DNA from: Luteibaculum sp964627445
GTDB lineage: Bacteria; Bacteroidota; Bacteroidia; Flavobacteriales_D; Luteibaculaceae
Assembly: GCA_964627445.1 (NCBI GenBank)
Contig: CAZVJF010000004.1
Location: 186,001-250,000 of the forward strand
Direction of reading: 5' to 3'
Length of the DNA: 64,000 nt
Shown here: positions 40,999-50,303 of the stretch, in pieces
Layout: every line of letters starts with the position of its first letter
How positions within the stretch are numbered: the stretch's first letter is position 1
Made by a program: the position numbers and the translations under genes
Notes under the pieces: model-generated
The model's input: only the letters and a program-made list of their open reading frames with translations
The model's database searches: none
Told to the model about the DNA's origin: nothing

Positions 40999-42435
40999 CT
41001 AAAATTCTGCGCTTTTAGGAGCTCGTGGAAATGGAATCACATCTCTAATGTTGCCCATACCCGTTACAAACTGCACCAAACGCTCGAAACCCAGCCCAAA
41101 ACCACTATGCGGGCAGGTACCAAACTTGCGCGTATCCACATACCACCACATTTCTTCTTCGGGTATGTTAAAAGCCTTCATTTTTTCTTGGAGTACATCC
41201 AGTCGTTCCTCGCGCTGACTTCCACCCACAATTTCTCCTATACCGGCAAACAAAATATCCATAGCCGCTACGGTTTTTTGGTCGTCATTCAATCGCATGT
41301 AAAAGGCTTTAAAGCTGGCCGGGTAATCGCTAATGATTACGGGCTTTTTGTAGTGCTTTTCTACCAAGTAGCGCTCGTGCTCACTTTGCAAATCAGTTCC
41401 CCATTCTACGGGATATTTGAATTTCTTCTTTTTATACGGCTTGGAGTTTTGCAACACCTCAATGGCTTGAGTGTAGGTAATGCGCTCAAAACTATTGGAA
41501 ACAATATGCTCCAAACGCTCCACCAGGCCGTGTTCCGAGCGCTCGTTGGCCGGTTTTTGCTTTTCGATATCGGCAAAGCGCTGGTCTAAAAAGGCCAAAT
41601 CTTCTTTTCCGTTATCCAACACATATTGGATGCAGAATTTCAGAAAGTCTTCGGCCAAGTCCATGTTGTCTTTGAGGTCGTTGAAAGCCACCTCGGGCTC
41701 TATCATCCAAAACTCGGCCAGGTGGCGCGTGGTGTTGGAGTTTTCGGCTCTAAAGGTAGGGCCAAAGGTGTACACTTTTCCAAGGGCCAAAGCACCCAGT
41801 TCGGCTTCCAATTGACCCGATACCGTAAGGTTGGTTTCCTTTCCAAAAAAGTCTTGGCTGTAATCCACTTTCCCATCTTCGGTTTTGGGTGGATTGGTCG
41901 CATCGAGGGTCGTAACGCGAAACATTTCGCCCGCTCCCTCGGCATCCGAACCAGTTACAATAGGAGTATGCAAGTAGTAAAATCCACGGTCGTGATAAAA
42001 TTTATGCACGGCAAAAGACAACAAATGGCGCACGCGAAAAACGGCAGCCATGGTGTTGGTTCTAAAGCGCAGATGCCCATTCTCCCGCAAAAATTCGAGG
42101 CTGTGTTTTTTCGGTTGGATGGGAAAGGTGTCGGGATCGGCTTTTCCGTACACTTCAATCTCCTCGGCTATCATTTCCCATTGCTGGCCGCTACCCTTAG
42201 ATTCGGTTAATGTGCCTATCACACGTATGCAAGCTCCGGTGGTTACATCGCGCAAGGCCTCTTCCGCAAAGTTTGCTGCATCGGCCACTACCTGCAAATT
42301 GCCCAGGCAAGAGCCATCGTTTACGGCAATAAAACTCACGTTTTTACTTCCGCGCTTGGTGCGCACCCATCCTCTTACTTCTGCTTTTTGGTCTGCTGCA
42401 CCGTATTGCAACAAATCTTTAACCACCTTGTACAT
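40999..42435 (-). CDS. asnS: asparaginyl-tRNA synthetase
   Basis: Charges tRNA-Asn. 478 residues from the ATG at 42435 (MYKVVKDLLQYG); the open frame has ten more codons upstream that do not look like the family. N-terminal OB-fold (VRGWVRTKRGSKNVSFIAVN), class II motif 2 (FGPTFRAENSNTTRHLAEFW) and motif 3 (HSGFGLGFERLVQFVTGMGN) are clear. The insert typical of bacterial AsnRS is present. Divergent from the TetR gene. Confidence 0.97.
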   Translation of the reverse strand: MYKVVKDLLQYGAADQKAEVRGWVRTKRGSKNVSFIAVNDGSCLGNLQVVADAANFAEEALRDVTTGACIRVIGTLTESKGSGQQWEMIAEEIEVYGKADPDTFPIQPKKHSLEFLRENGHLRFRTNTMAAVFRVRHLLSFAVHKFYHDRGFYYLHTPIVTGSDAEGAGEMFRVTTLDATNPPKTEDGKVDYSQDFFGKETNLTVSGQLEAELGALALGKVYTFGPTFRAENSNTTRHLAEFWMIEPEVAFNDLKDNMDLAEDFLKFCIQYVLDNGKEDLAFLDQRFADIEKQKPANERSEHGLVERLEHIVSNSFERITYTQAIEVLQNSKPYKKKKFKYPVEWGTDLQSEHERYLVEKHYKKPVIISDYPASFKAFYMRLNDDQKTVAAMDILFAGIGEIVGGSQREERLDVLQEKMKAFNIPEEEMWWYVDTRKFGTCPHSGFGLGFERLVQFVTGMGNIRDVIPFPRAPKSAEF

Positions 42436-42550
42436 AGCCGAAATTTTGCAGCAAAAAAACGCCAAAAATCCAGAGCCTACAAGCCAGGCAAAATTTCGCT
42501 GTCGAAACTCAGGAAACTTTAGTATTTTTTTCAGTTTCCAAAACCAAAAA

Positions 42551-43177
42551 ATGTATTTCCTTTGCCCCGATTTGAGTGAAGAAAGACAACATATTATTGA
42601 GGCTGCACATCACCTCTTTTTATCGCGAGGGTTTAGAAGTGTTACCATGGACGATTTGGCGCGCGAGCTAAAAATTTCCAAGAAAACCCTCTACAAGCAC
42701 TTTACCGATAAAGACGAGCTGGTAAATAAGTGTGTCGCCAACCACATCGCCTACATGGAAGCTTTGGTGCACGAGCAATGTACGCAACAGGAAACGGCCA
42801 TCGATGAAATGCTACTGGTAGCGAAGTGTTTGGCCGATTTACGCCAAGAGATGCATCCGAGCGTGTTCTTTGAGTTGGAGAAATATCACCAAAAAGCGTA
42901 CGAACTGATAAATAAACACAAAGAAGATTTTGTGAAACGGCTAATTATAGAGAATATTGATCGGGGAAAGAAAGAGGGGATATACCGTGAAAATCTCGAT
43001 GCTGAATTTACCGCCATGTTTTATTTAAACGCCATGCAAGAATTGATGCACAGCAGCATAAATGGCCGCCCCGCCCTGCATTATTTAACCCAGTTTTTTG
43101 AATATCACCTTCGTGGCATAGCCTCGGAGAAAGGCCTACAACTGTTAACTCCTTCTAAATTTAGTTATACCGCATGA
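42551..43177 (+). CDS. TetR-family transcriptional regulator of the efflux operon
   Basis: A 208-residue repressor. N-terminal HTH (QHIIEAAHHLFLSRGFRSVT, then MDDLARELKISKKTLYKHFT) is the TetR signature; the rest is the helical ligand domain. A much longer open frame runs in from upstream, but that part is antisense to asnS; ATG 42551 is where the family begins. Its stop overlaps the TolC start (ATGA), so it is the first gene of a regulator-TolC-adaptor-pump operon and probably controls it in response to a pump substrate. Confidence 0.93.
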   Translation: MYFLCPDLSEERQHIIEAAHHLFLSRGFRSVTMDDLARELKISKKTLYKHFTDKDELVNKCVANHIAYMEALVHEQCTQQETAIDEMLLVAKCLADLRQEMHPSVFFELEKYHQKAYELINKHKEDFVKRLIIENIDRGKKEGIYRENLDAEFTAMFYLNAMQELMHSSINGRPALHYLTQFFEYHLRGIASEKGLQLLTPSKFSYTA

Positions 43178-44499
43178 GACTAGCCTCCTGTATTGCCTGT
43201 ATCGCATTGGCAATAAGCCCCTTAGTGGCCAGTGCCCAAAGTTACACCTTGGACCAAGCCCAAAACTATGCTGAGCTGCATAGCTACCGACTTTTAGAAG
43301 CGGACAACGACATTGACGATGCCAAAGCCTCGGTAAACGAGGTTATTTCAAGTGGTCTGCCCCAGGTAACCGGCTCCGTTAGCTACAACAACTTTCTTCG
43401 CCAGCCGGTGCAGGTAGTTCCGGCCGAATTTTTTGGTGGTGAACCTGGCACCTTTGCAGAGGTAGTTTTTGGAACCGAGCAAAATGCTACTGCAGACATT
43501 ACCGCCAACCAACTTTTATTTGACGGAAGCTACATCATAGGCTTAAAAGCTGCCCGCGAAGTAGTGGAGCTGTCGCGCATGCAGAAAAAACTAACCAAGC
43601 AGGAGGTGCGCAAAAGTGTTTATGACGCGTATGCCATGGTACTTGCGGCCGAAGAAAACTACAAAACCCTAAAAGCCTCCGCAGAAAATCTGGAGAAAAT
43701 TGCCGAGCAAACCACCGCACTAAAAGAAGCTGGGCTTACCGATGACATTAGCGTATCGCAATTAAAAATAAACCTCAGCAATGTGCAGAATGCTGTGGTA
43801 AATGCAGAAACGCAAATCCAACTTTCTAAAAACCTGCTGAAGTACAATATGGGCTTACCCATTACAGCAGAAATTTCGCTAATAAGCGACCTAAGTGAAT
43901 TTACCCAAGGCGAAATGAGCGACCTGATGATAGACCAGTTTACCGCTATGCGCACCACCGAGTTTCAGCTAGCGCGACAAAACATTACGTTGCAAGAGTT
44001 TCGCTTTAAAGCAGAACGGGCCAGTTACTTACCCCGCTTAAGCGCCTTTTTTAATCACCAGCAGCAGGCCTTTCGCCAGCAATTTGATTTCCTCTCGAAT
44101 ACAGACGACTACTTTGCGGTAAACCTGGTGGGAATAAACTTGAGCGTACCCATTTTCACCTCGCTGAAAAAACACCACCAGGTCAGTCAGAAAAAGCTAG
44201 CTGTTGAAAAAGCGCAAATAAATGCCACCAAAGTGCGCGAAGGCATGGAATTGGAAATAAGCAACGCACAAGCCAACCTGAAAAACGAGCTAAACAACTA
44301 CAAGGTGCAAGAAACCAACTTGGATTTGGCCTCGCGTATACGCGAACAAACTCGCATAAAATTTAGCGAAGGATTGGCGTCTAGCTTTGATTTGAACCAA
44401 GCAGAAACGCAGTTTCTCGATGCTCAAGCCAAGTACATTGGCGCCATTATAAACCTCAGTGATGCTAAAAGCAGTCTATACAAACTCCTCAACAAATAA
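43174..44499 (+). CDS. TolC-family outer-membrane efflux protein
   Basis: A 441-residue outer-membrane channel of a tripartite pump. Signal peptide (ASCIACIALAISPLVASAQS), then two repeats of the outer membrane efflux fold with long helices; SYTLDQAQNYAELHSYRLLE and LASSFDLNQAETQFLDAQAK are the repeat starts. Bacteroidota efflux operons commonly place it before the adaptor. Translationally coupled to the TetR gene; 17 bases before the adaptor. Confidence 0.95.
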   Translation: MRLASCIACIALAISPLVASAQSYTLDQAQNYAELHSYRLLEADNDIDDAKASVNEVISSGLPQVTGSVSYNNFLRQPVQVVPAEFFGGEPGTFAEVVFGTEQNATADITANQLLFDGSYIIGLKAAREVVELSRMQKKLTKQEVRKSVYDAYAMVLAAEENYKTLKASAENLEKIAEQTTALKEAGLTDDISVSQLKINLSNVQNAVVNAETQIQLSKNLLKYNMGLPITAEISLISDLSEFTQGEMSDLMIDQFTAMRTTEFQLARQNITLQEFRFKAERASYLPRLSAFFNHQQQAFRQQFDFLSNTDDYFAVNLVGINLSVPIFTSLKKHHQVSQKKLAVEKAQINATKVREGMELEISNAQANLKNELNNYKVQETNLDLASRIREQTRIKFSEGLASSFDLNQAETQFLDAQAKYIGAIINLSDAKSSLYKLLNK

Positions 44500-44516
44500 T
44501 TAAGCCCAAACCCACT

Positions 44517-45662
44517 ATGAAAGTAATACACACACTCCCACTGCTGTTTATTCTTGTCCTGGCTTGCAACCCGCAATCGGGCGAAGAAAACACCGGAATA
44601 GAAAGCCTACGCCAGCAAAAAGAAGATCTGGAGGCCGAATACAAGATTTTAGCGGAAAAAATCCGCGATTTGGATGTACAAATCCAAGAGGAATCGGGTG
44701 AAAAAACCACGCGAATCTCTAAAGTGTCTACGGTAAAAGCCAACTACCAACCTTTTTCGCACTACTTCCAAGTGCAAGGACAGGTTGAAGCCGACAAAAA
44801 CATTGTACTTACCGCAGAAACCAGCGGAGTCGTTCGCGCTATATACGTGAGCGAAGGCCAAAACGTGCAAGCCGGCCAAAAGCTAGTTGCACTAGACACT
44901 GAAATTCTTGATAAAAACATCGAAGAGGCCATGGCCGCTTACGATCTAGCCTCCTTCATTTACGAGCGTCAAAAGCGCCTTTGGGACCAAAACATAGGCT
45001 CGGAGCTAGAGTTTAAACAAGCGAAAAACGAAAAGCTACGCATAGAGGCTAGCCTTGCAAGCTTAAATGCACAAAAAGAAAAATCGGTAATCCGCGCACC
45101 CTTCTCGGGAGTGATCGACAACTTGATTCCCAAAGAAGGCGAATTGGTAAACCCAGGCTCACCGGTAGGTCGTCTGGTAAACCTAGACCGTCTCAAACTA
45201 GAAGCGGATGTATCGGAGCGCTACGTGGGCAAAATAGACCGCGGTACCAAGGCAAACCTTTACTTTCCGGCCATAGACCTTAGCGTAGAAACCGAGCTTA
45301 CTCAGGTGGGCAAGTACATTGATCCTGCCAACCGTACCATTGACGTACGCGCAAAACTAAGCCGTAGCAGCAAAGCACTACTGCCCAATTTGGTAGCCGA
45401 AGTAAACATCCAGGACTACAGCAACGACAACGCGATTGTAATTCCTACCAAAGCCATCCAGCAAGATTTAGAAAACAAGAACTACGTGTACATCTTGGTA
45501 AACAAGGGCGACATAAAAAGCGTAGAACGCGTGTATGTAACGCCTGGGTTTACGTACCAAGGACAAACCGAAATTATAAAAGGACTCTCGGGCACCGAAG
45601 AGGTGGTCGTAAAAGGAGCACGCAGCATTACCTCGGGTTCTGTGGTAACTGTAGAATCTTAA
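44517..45662 (+). CDS. RND efflux periplasmic adaptor (membrane fusion lipoprotein)
   Basis: A 381-residue AcrA/MexA-type adaptor linking pump and TolC. The N-terminus KVIHTLPLLFILVLACNPQS has a lipobox (LVLAC), so it is lipid-anchored. A coiled coil (about 28-60) precedes the lipoyl/barrel-sandwich halves (VQGQVEADKNIVLTAETSGV and RAPFSGVIDNLIPKEGELVN), hairpin, beta-barrel and membrane-proximal domain. Third gene of the operon. Confidence 0.95.
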   Translation: MKVIHTLPLLFILVLACNPQSGEENTGIESLRQQKEDLEAEYKILAEKIRDLDVQIQEESGEKTTRISKVSTVKANYQPFSHYFQVQGQVEADKNIVLTAETSGVVRAIYVSEGQNVQAGQKLVALDTEILDKNIEEAMAAYDLASFIYERQKRLWDQNIGSELEFKQAKNEKLRIEASLASLNAQKEKSVIRAPFSGVIDNLIPKEGELVNPGSPVGRLVNLDRLKLEADVSERYVGKIDRGTKANLYFPAIDLSVETELTQVGKYIDPANRTIDVRAKLSRSSKALLPNLVAEVNIQDYSNDNAIVIPTKAIQQDLENKNYVYILVNKGDIKSVERVYVTPGFTYQGQTEIIKGLSGTEEVVVKGARSITSGSVVTVES

Positions 45663-45677
45663 AAACCCAACCATTCC

Positions 45678-48600
45678 ATGGCTAAAGACAACAAGCACAA
45701 AGTACAAAAGGAGTTTGGGCTATCTTCATTAGCAGTAAATAACCGCAGAACGGTTTTCCTACTGGCTATCCTTATCGCTTTTGCCGGTATGGCCGCCTAC
45801 GTGGCCATGCCCAGCGAAAACTTTCCCGAGATAAAAGTACCTACCATATACGTGGGTACGGCCTATCCGGGAAACAGCCCCAAGGTGATTGAAGACCAAC
45901 TTTCGCGCCCCATAGAAAAAGAAATTTCTACCATAGATGGGCTGGATAATTTGCAGTCGACCTCCGTGCAAGGGTACTCCACGGTAATCGCAGAATTCGA
46001 TTTTGACGTCTCCTCCGATGATGCCCTGCAAAAGGTAAAAGACGCAGTAGACCGCGCAAAATCGGATAGAGATTTCCCGACCGACCTTCCTGCCGACCCC
46101 AACGTATTTGAGCTCAATTTCTCCGACTTCCCCATCATGAACATCAATTTGTCGGGCGATTTCTCTATTGACCAACTCAAAGAGTACGGAGAGTACTTGC
46201 AAGATGAAATAGAAAAACTCCCGCAAATTAACGAGGTAAACATCCGCGGAGTACAAGACAAGGAATTAGAAATAGCTATCGATCCCGTAAAAGCGCAAGC
46301 CGTAAAAGTGAGCTTGGGCGATGTAGAAAATGCCATTATCTCGGAAAACGTAACCGTTTCTGGGGGGGAGCTTTTGGTAGACGATTTCCGCAGGACCATA
46401 CGCGTAGAAGGCGAATTTAAAAGCCCCGAAGAGGTAGGCAACATTATCGTAAAGCAAGAAAACAACGACCTGGTATACTTGCGCGATATTGCCACCGTGC
46501 GCTTTGGCGATGAAGAATCGGAGTCTTTTGCCCGTGAGTTTAAGCAGCCCGTTGTGATGCTGGATGTCACCAAGCGCTCGGGGAAAAACCTACTGGAAGC
46601 CTCGGATGCCATTGGCGAAATCTTGGAAGAAGCCAAGAAAGAATACTTACCAGAAAATCTCAACATTACCATTACCAACGATCAAAGCGATGCCACGCGT
46701 GAGCAGGTGTCCAACTTAGAAAACAGCATCATTTTCGGGGTTATGCTGGTCGTATTGGTACTCCTATTTTTCTTAGGGCTTCGCAATGCTATGTTTGTTG
46801 GGGTGGCCATTCCGCTCTCCATGATGATGAGCTTCCTTATCCTAAATGCTATGGGCATTACCCTAAATACCATGGTACTATTCTCTTTGGTACTAGCTCT
46901 GGGTATGCTGGTGGACAATGGTATTGTGGTGGTAGAGAATATATACCGCCTTATGGACGAGGAAGGCCTCAACTCCATAGAAGCCGCCAAAAAAGGAATT
47001 GGTGAGGTGGCCGTACCCATTATTGCTTCTACAGCCACTACCCTGGCCGCCTTTTTCCCGCTGGCCATTTGGCCCGGTATTATTGGCGAATTCATGAAAT
47101 ACCTGCCCCTTACACTCATTATCGTGCTCGGCTCCTCGCTTTTTGTAGCCTTGGTGATAAACCCTGTGCTTACCGCTTCTTACATGAAAATAGAGGACAA
47201 AGAGGGTGGTCTTAACAAAAGAAAAGCCAAGCGAGTTGGCTTTATCCTTACAGCCGTAGGTGCTGCAATTAGCGCTGTTACGCACTATGTGTTGCAAGGC
47301 GACAACTTTGCTTTTGCCAACATTTTCCTGCTTATCGGATTGCTCATCCTGCTCAATGTGTATCTGTTACACCCCGGTTCTATTGCCTTCCAAAACACGC
47401 TACTACCTAAACTAGAGCGTGGTTACCGCAGGTTTTTAGACTACAGTTTAGCTGGAAAACGCCCCAGAGCCTTTTTTGCGGGAGCCATAGTACTGTTTGT
47501 TTTAGCGGTAGGATTAATGGGCGCGTTTACACCCAAAGTGTTGTTTTTCCCAGTGAACGAGCCACACTACGTTAACGTGTTTATTTCCATGCCTATTGGA
47601 ACCGATATCCAGCGTACCAACGAGGTTACCAAACAAGTAGAACAGCGCGTTTTAAATTACATTCAAAAGTATGAAGAGGAAATACCCTCGGATTTAGAAG
47701 GTGTAAACAAACGCAAAAACTGGTTGGTGAAATCGGTGATCGCGCAGGTAGGCCAAGGAGCTACCGACCCCAACGAGGGCCCTTCTATGAATACTACACC
47801 CCACAAGGGCCGGGTAACGGTAAGTTTTGTGGAATTCCCATACAGACGCGGCTTACCTACCTCTGAAGTAATGGAAGAAATACGTGCAGAGGTTAAAGGT
47901 TTTGATGCCGATGTGCAAGTTTCGGTTGACAAAGATCCTGCCGGCCCACCCCTAGAGCCACCCATATACATAGAAGTAGAAGGCGAGGATTACAACAAAC
48001 TCCTGGCAACCGCTTACGATTTGCGAGAGCACATTTACCGCAGTGGTGTACAGGGTTTTGACGAACTGAAGCTGGATGTAGATTTGGGCAAACCTGAGTT
48101 GCCCATAGAAATAGATCGGGAGAAAGCACGAGCCTTTAACCTGTCTACCTACACCATTGCTTCGCAAATACGTACTGCGCTCTTTGGAAAAGAAATTAGC
48201 ACCTTTAAACAGGGCGAAGACGATTACCCGATCAACCTACGCTATTTGCCCAAAGATCGCTACAGCCTGGAAAACCTTCTAAACCAGAAAATAACCTTTA
48301 GAGATCAATCTACTGGCAAAATCAACCAGGTGCCCATTTCATCGGTAATAAAACAACCCGAGCGCACGTCTACCTACAGCGCCATAAAGCGCAAAGACCA
48401 AAAACGCGTGGTTAGTATTTTCTCCACCGTAAAAGACGACTACAATGCCAACGAAGTGGTTAACGCCATTAAAGCTTCGCTAGAGGATTTTGACACCATA
48501 GAAGCCGGATACACGTACAAGTTTGCCGGTCAGCAAGAAGACCAAGCCAAAGAATTGGCCTTCCTGTCGCGCGCATTGGTCGTGGCTATCTTCCTCATTT

Positions 48601-49163
48601 TTATGATTATGGTGGCTCAATTTAACTCCACATTAACCCCTGCGGTAATTATTACTGCGGTGGTACTGAGTTTAATTGGTGTGCTGTTAGGCCTTGTAGT
48701 ATTCCAAATGGATTTTGTCATCATTATGACCATGATTGGTATTATCTCCTTGGCGGGTGTGGTGGTAAACAACGCCATTGTACTTATCGATTACACCAAC
48801 CTCATCATGGAGCGCAAGCGAAAGGAGTTAAACCTAGCTCCAGAAGTTCGTTTGCCGATGAAAGAGGTGATGAACAGCATCAGCGAAGGGGGTCAAACGC
48901 GTTTACGTCCCGTATTGCTTACCGCCATTACCACCGTGCTTGGGCTTATTCCCCTGGCCATTGGGTTAAACATAGATTTTGTGGGGCTCTTTACAAGCTA
49001 CGATCCTGCGGTGTACATGGGTGGAGATAACGTAATCTTCTTTGGTCCCATGTCCTGGGCCATCATCTTTGGTTTGTCGTTTGCTACCTTCCTCACACTC
49101 ATCATAGTGCCGGTCATGTACCTCATCTTAAACAAGGTGAAATTCCGGTATAACATCAGCTAA
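45678..49163 (+). CDS. RND-family efflux permease
   Basis: An inner-membrane proton-driven exporter of 1161 residues, longer than the ~1040 of AcrB. Twelve membrane helices in two halves with large periplasmic loops. TM4 reads LGMLVDNGIVVVENIYRLMD: one of the two acidic residues of AcrB (Asp407-Asp408) is Asn here, as is common in a subset of AcrB-like pumps. Extra length sits after TM6 (SYMKIEDKEGGLNKRKAKRV) and near the C-terminus (FTSYDPAVYMGGDNVIF). Substrate unknown. The operon ends at the strong terminator 49170-49202. Confidence 0.96.
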   Translation: MAKDNKHKVQKEFGLSSLAVNNRRTVFLLAILIAFAGMAAYVAMPSENFPEIKVPTIYVGTAYPGNSPKVIEDQLSRPIEKEISTIDGLDNLQSTSVQGYSTVIAEFDFDVSSDDALQKVKDAVDRAKSDRDFPTDLPADPNVFELNFSDFPIMNINLSGDFSIDQLKEYGEYLQDEIEKLPQINEVNIRGVQDKELEIAIDPVKAQAVKVSLGDVENAIISENVTVSGGELLVDDFRRTIRVEGEFKSPEEVGNIIVKQENNDLVYLRDIATVRFGDEESESFAREFKQPVVMLDVTKRSGKNLLEASDAIGEILEEAKKEYLPENLNITITNDQSDATREQVSNLENSIIFGVMLVVLVLLFFLGLRNAMFVGVAIPLSMMMSFLILNAMGITLNTMVLFSLVLALGMLVDNGIVVVENIYRLMDEEGLNSIEAAKKGIGEVAVPIIASTATTLAAFFPLAIWPGIIGEFMKYLPLTLIIVLGSSLFVALVINPVLTASYMKIEDKEGGLNKRKAKRVGFILTAVGAAISAVTHYVLQGDNFAFANIFLLIGLLILLNVYLLHPGSIAFQNTLLPKLERGYRRFLDYSLAGKRPRAFFAGAIVLFVLAVGLMGAFTPKVLFFPVNEPHYVNVFISMPIGTDIQRTNEVTKQVEQRVLNYIQKYEEEIPSDLEGVNKRKNWLVKSVIAQVGQGATDPNEGPSMNTTPHKGRVTVSFVEFPYRRGLPTSEVMEEIRAEVKGFDADVQVSVDKDPAGPPLEPPIYIEVEGEDYNKLLATAYDLREHIYRSGVQGFDELKLDVDLGKPELPIEIDREKARAFNLSTYTIASQIRTALFGKEISTFKQGEDDYPINLRYLPKDRYSLENLLNQKITFRDQSTGKINQVPISSVIKQPERTSTYSAIKRKDQKRVVSIFSTVKDDYNANEVVNAIKASLEDFDTIEAGYTYKFAGQQEDQAKELAFLSRALVVAIFLIFMIMVAQFNSTLTPAVIITAVVLSLIGVLLGLVVFQMDFVIIMTMIGIISLAGVVVNNAIVLIDYTNLIMERKRKELNLAPEVRLPMKEVMNSISEGGQTRLRPVLLTAITTVLGLIPLAIGLNIDFVGLFTSYDPAVYMGGDNVIFFGPMSWAIIFGLSFATFLTLIIVPVMYLILNKVKFRYNIS

Positions 49164-49169
49164 AAGCAA

Positions 49170-49202
49170 AACCGCCTCCGTTGAACCGAGGCGGTTTTTT
49201 TT
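49170..49202 (+). terminator. intrinsic terminator of the efflux operon
   Basis: AACCGCCTC (49170-49178), GAGGCGGTT (49188-49196), then eight T. Confidence 0.93.
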
Positions 49203-49227
49203 ATTTTCACGCTACCCAAGCATTTGC

Positions 49228-50232
49228 ATGAGCATATTCACCAGAAAATTATTAAGTCGTTGTATCCAAACCGGTATCCTCGGAATCGTGATTACGCTGG
49301 TGTTTTTGGTTATTGCTTGGCGACCCTACGAGCACGTGCATGCCGCTTATGGTTTTATGCTGGGTTTTACCACAGGATTTGTAGAGCTCTATCTCATTCG
49401 CAGGTTTAAATTAAAGCTCCCCATAGTGCTGCTGCTAGCCCGGGTGTTGCTGTACTGGCTTACCATTACCCTGGTTATTGTTTTGCTAGGATCGGTAATG
49501 TACTGGTTGGGGCAGGAAGAAAATCCGGTAGACGTCACCCGAAAAGACATCATCCTCGCTGCAGGTCAAAGCCTTTTTATTGCCTTTAGCATTGGTTTGT
49601 TTTTACAACTGGAGGCCATTGTTGGTGTGCGCATCCTCAGTCAATACCTGCTAGGGCGTTACATAAAGCCCAAAGAAGAGCGGCGCTTTTTTATGTTTAT
49701 CGACCTTAACGATAGCACCAGCATTAACGAGCGCATTGGCAACCAAAAATACTACCAGTTGCTCAACGATTTTTTCAGAGACCTTTCCTTACCCGTCTTT
49801 GAAACCGACGCACAGATTTACAAATACGTGGGCGATGAAGTCATTCTTTCCTGGCCCTTTGAAAAAGGCCTCAAAAACAGCAACTGCCTCAAGCTCTATT
49901 TTAGCTTCCTGTTTATTGTAATCCGAAACCGCCACAGCTACTTAGAAAAATACGGCCTGGTGCCCAGTTTTAAAGCCAGCTTGCATGTAGGCGATACCAT
50001 TGTAGCCCAAGTGGGAGATCTTAAAAAAGAAATTGCCTTTAATGGTGATGCACTGAACACGTGTGCTAAAATTTTAGAACACTGCAAACCGTTTGGCCAA
50101 GGTTTCCTTATATCAGAAGAGTGTTTTTTAACATTAGATCATTTAAGCAGCTATAATTTCCAGCTATACCCCAACGTTACCCTCTCTGGAAAAGAAGAAG
50201 AACACAACTTGTACGCAGTTTTACGCAAGTAA
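49228..50232 (+). CDS. membrane class III adenylate/guanylate cyclase
   Basis: A 334-residue protein with about four N-terminal membrane helices (12-30, 38-56, 64-94, 108-135) and a C-terminal class III cyclase domain (about 152-334). Metal Asp residues are present (Asp159 in FMFIDLNDSTS, Asp203 in KYVGDEVI). The transition-state Asn is kept (Asn277 in NGDALNTCAK) but the usual Arg four residues later is Lys281. It should make cAMP or cGMP if active. Similar membrane-bound cyclases occur singly in Bacteroidota. Between the efflux operon and dxs, single gene. Confidence 0.88.
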   Translation: MSIFTRKLLSRCIQTGILGIVITLVFLVIAWRPYEHVHAAYGFMLGFTTGFVELYLIRRFKLKLPIVLLLARVLLYWLTITLVIVLLGSVMYWLGQEENPVDVTRKDIILAAGQSLFIAFSIGLFLQLEAIVGVRILSQYLLGRYIKPKEERRFFMFIDLNDSTSINERIGNQKYYQLLNDFFRDLSLPVFETDAQIYKYVGDEVILSWPFEKGLKNSNCLKLYFSFLFIVIRNRHSYLEKYGLVPSFKASLHVGDTIVAQVGDLKKEIAFNGDALNTCAKILEHCKPFGQGFLISEECFLTLDHLSSYNFQLYPNVTLSGKEEEHNLYAVLRK

Positions 50233-50279
50233 ACCTTCTGTGCAATTTTAAGTTTAATACATTAGTAACGATTGTGTTG

Positions 50280-50287
50280 TAAATTTG
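50280..50287 (+). promoter_or_regulatory. TAnnTTTG -7 box for dxs
   Basis: TAAATTTG, full match, 16 bases before the dxs ATG. Confidence 0.55.
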
Positions 50288-50303
50288 ACCCTTTTTACCC
50301 GCC

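Noticed and set aside
42050..42550. N-terminal extension of the TetR gene
   Set aside because: The stretch is antisense to asnS and not related to TetR proteins; ATG 42551 fits the family start.
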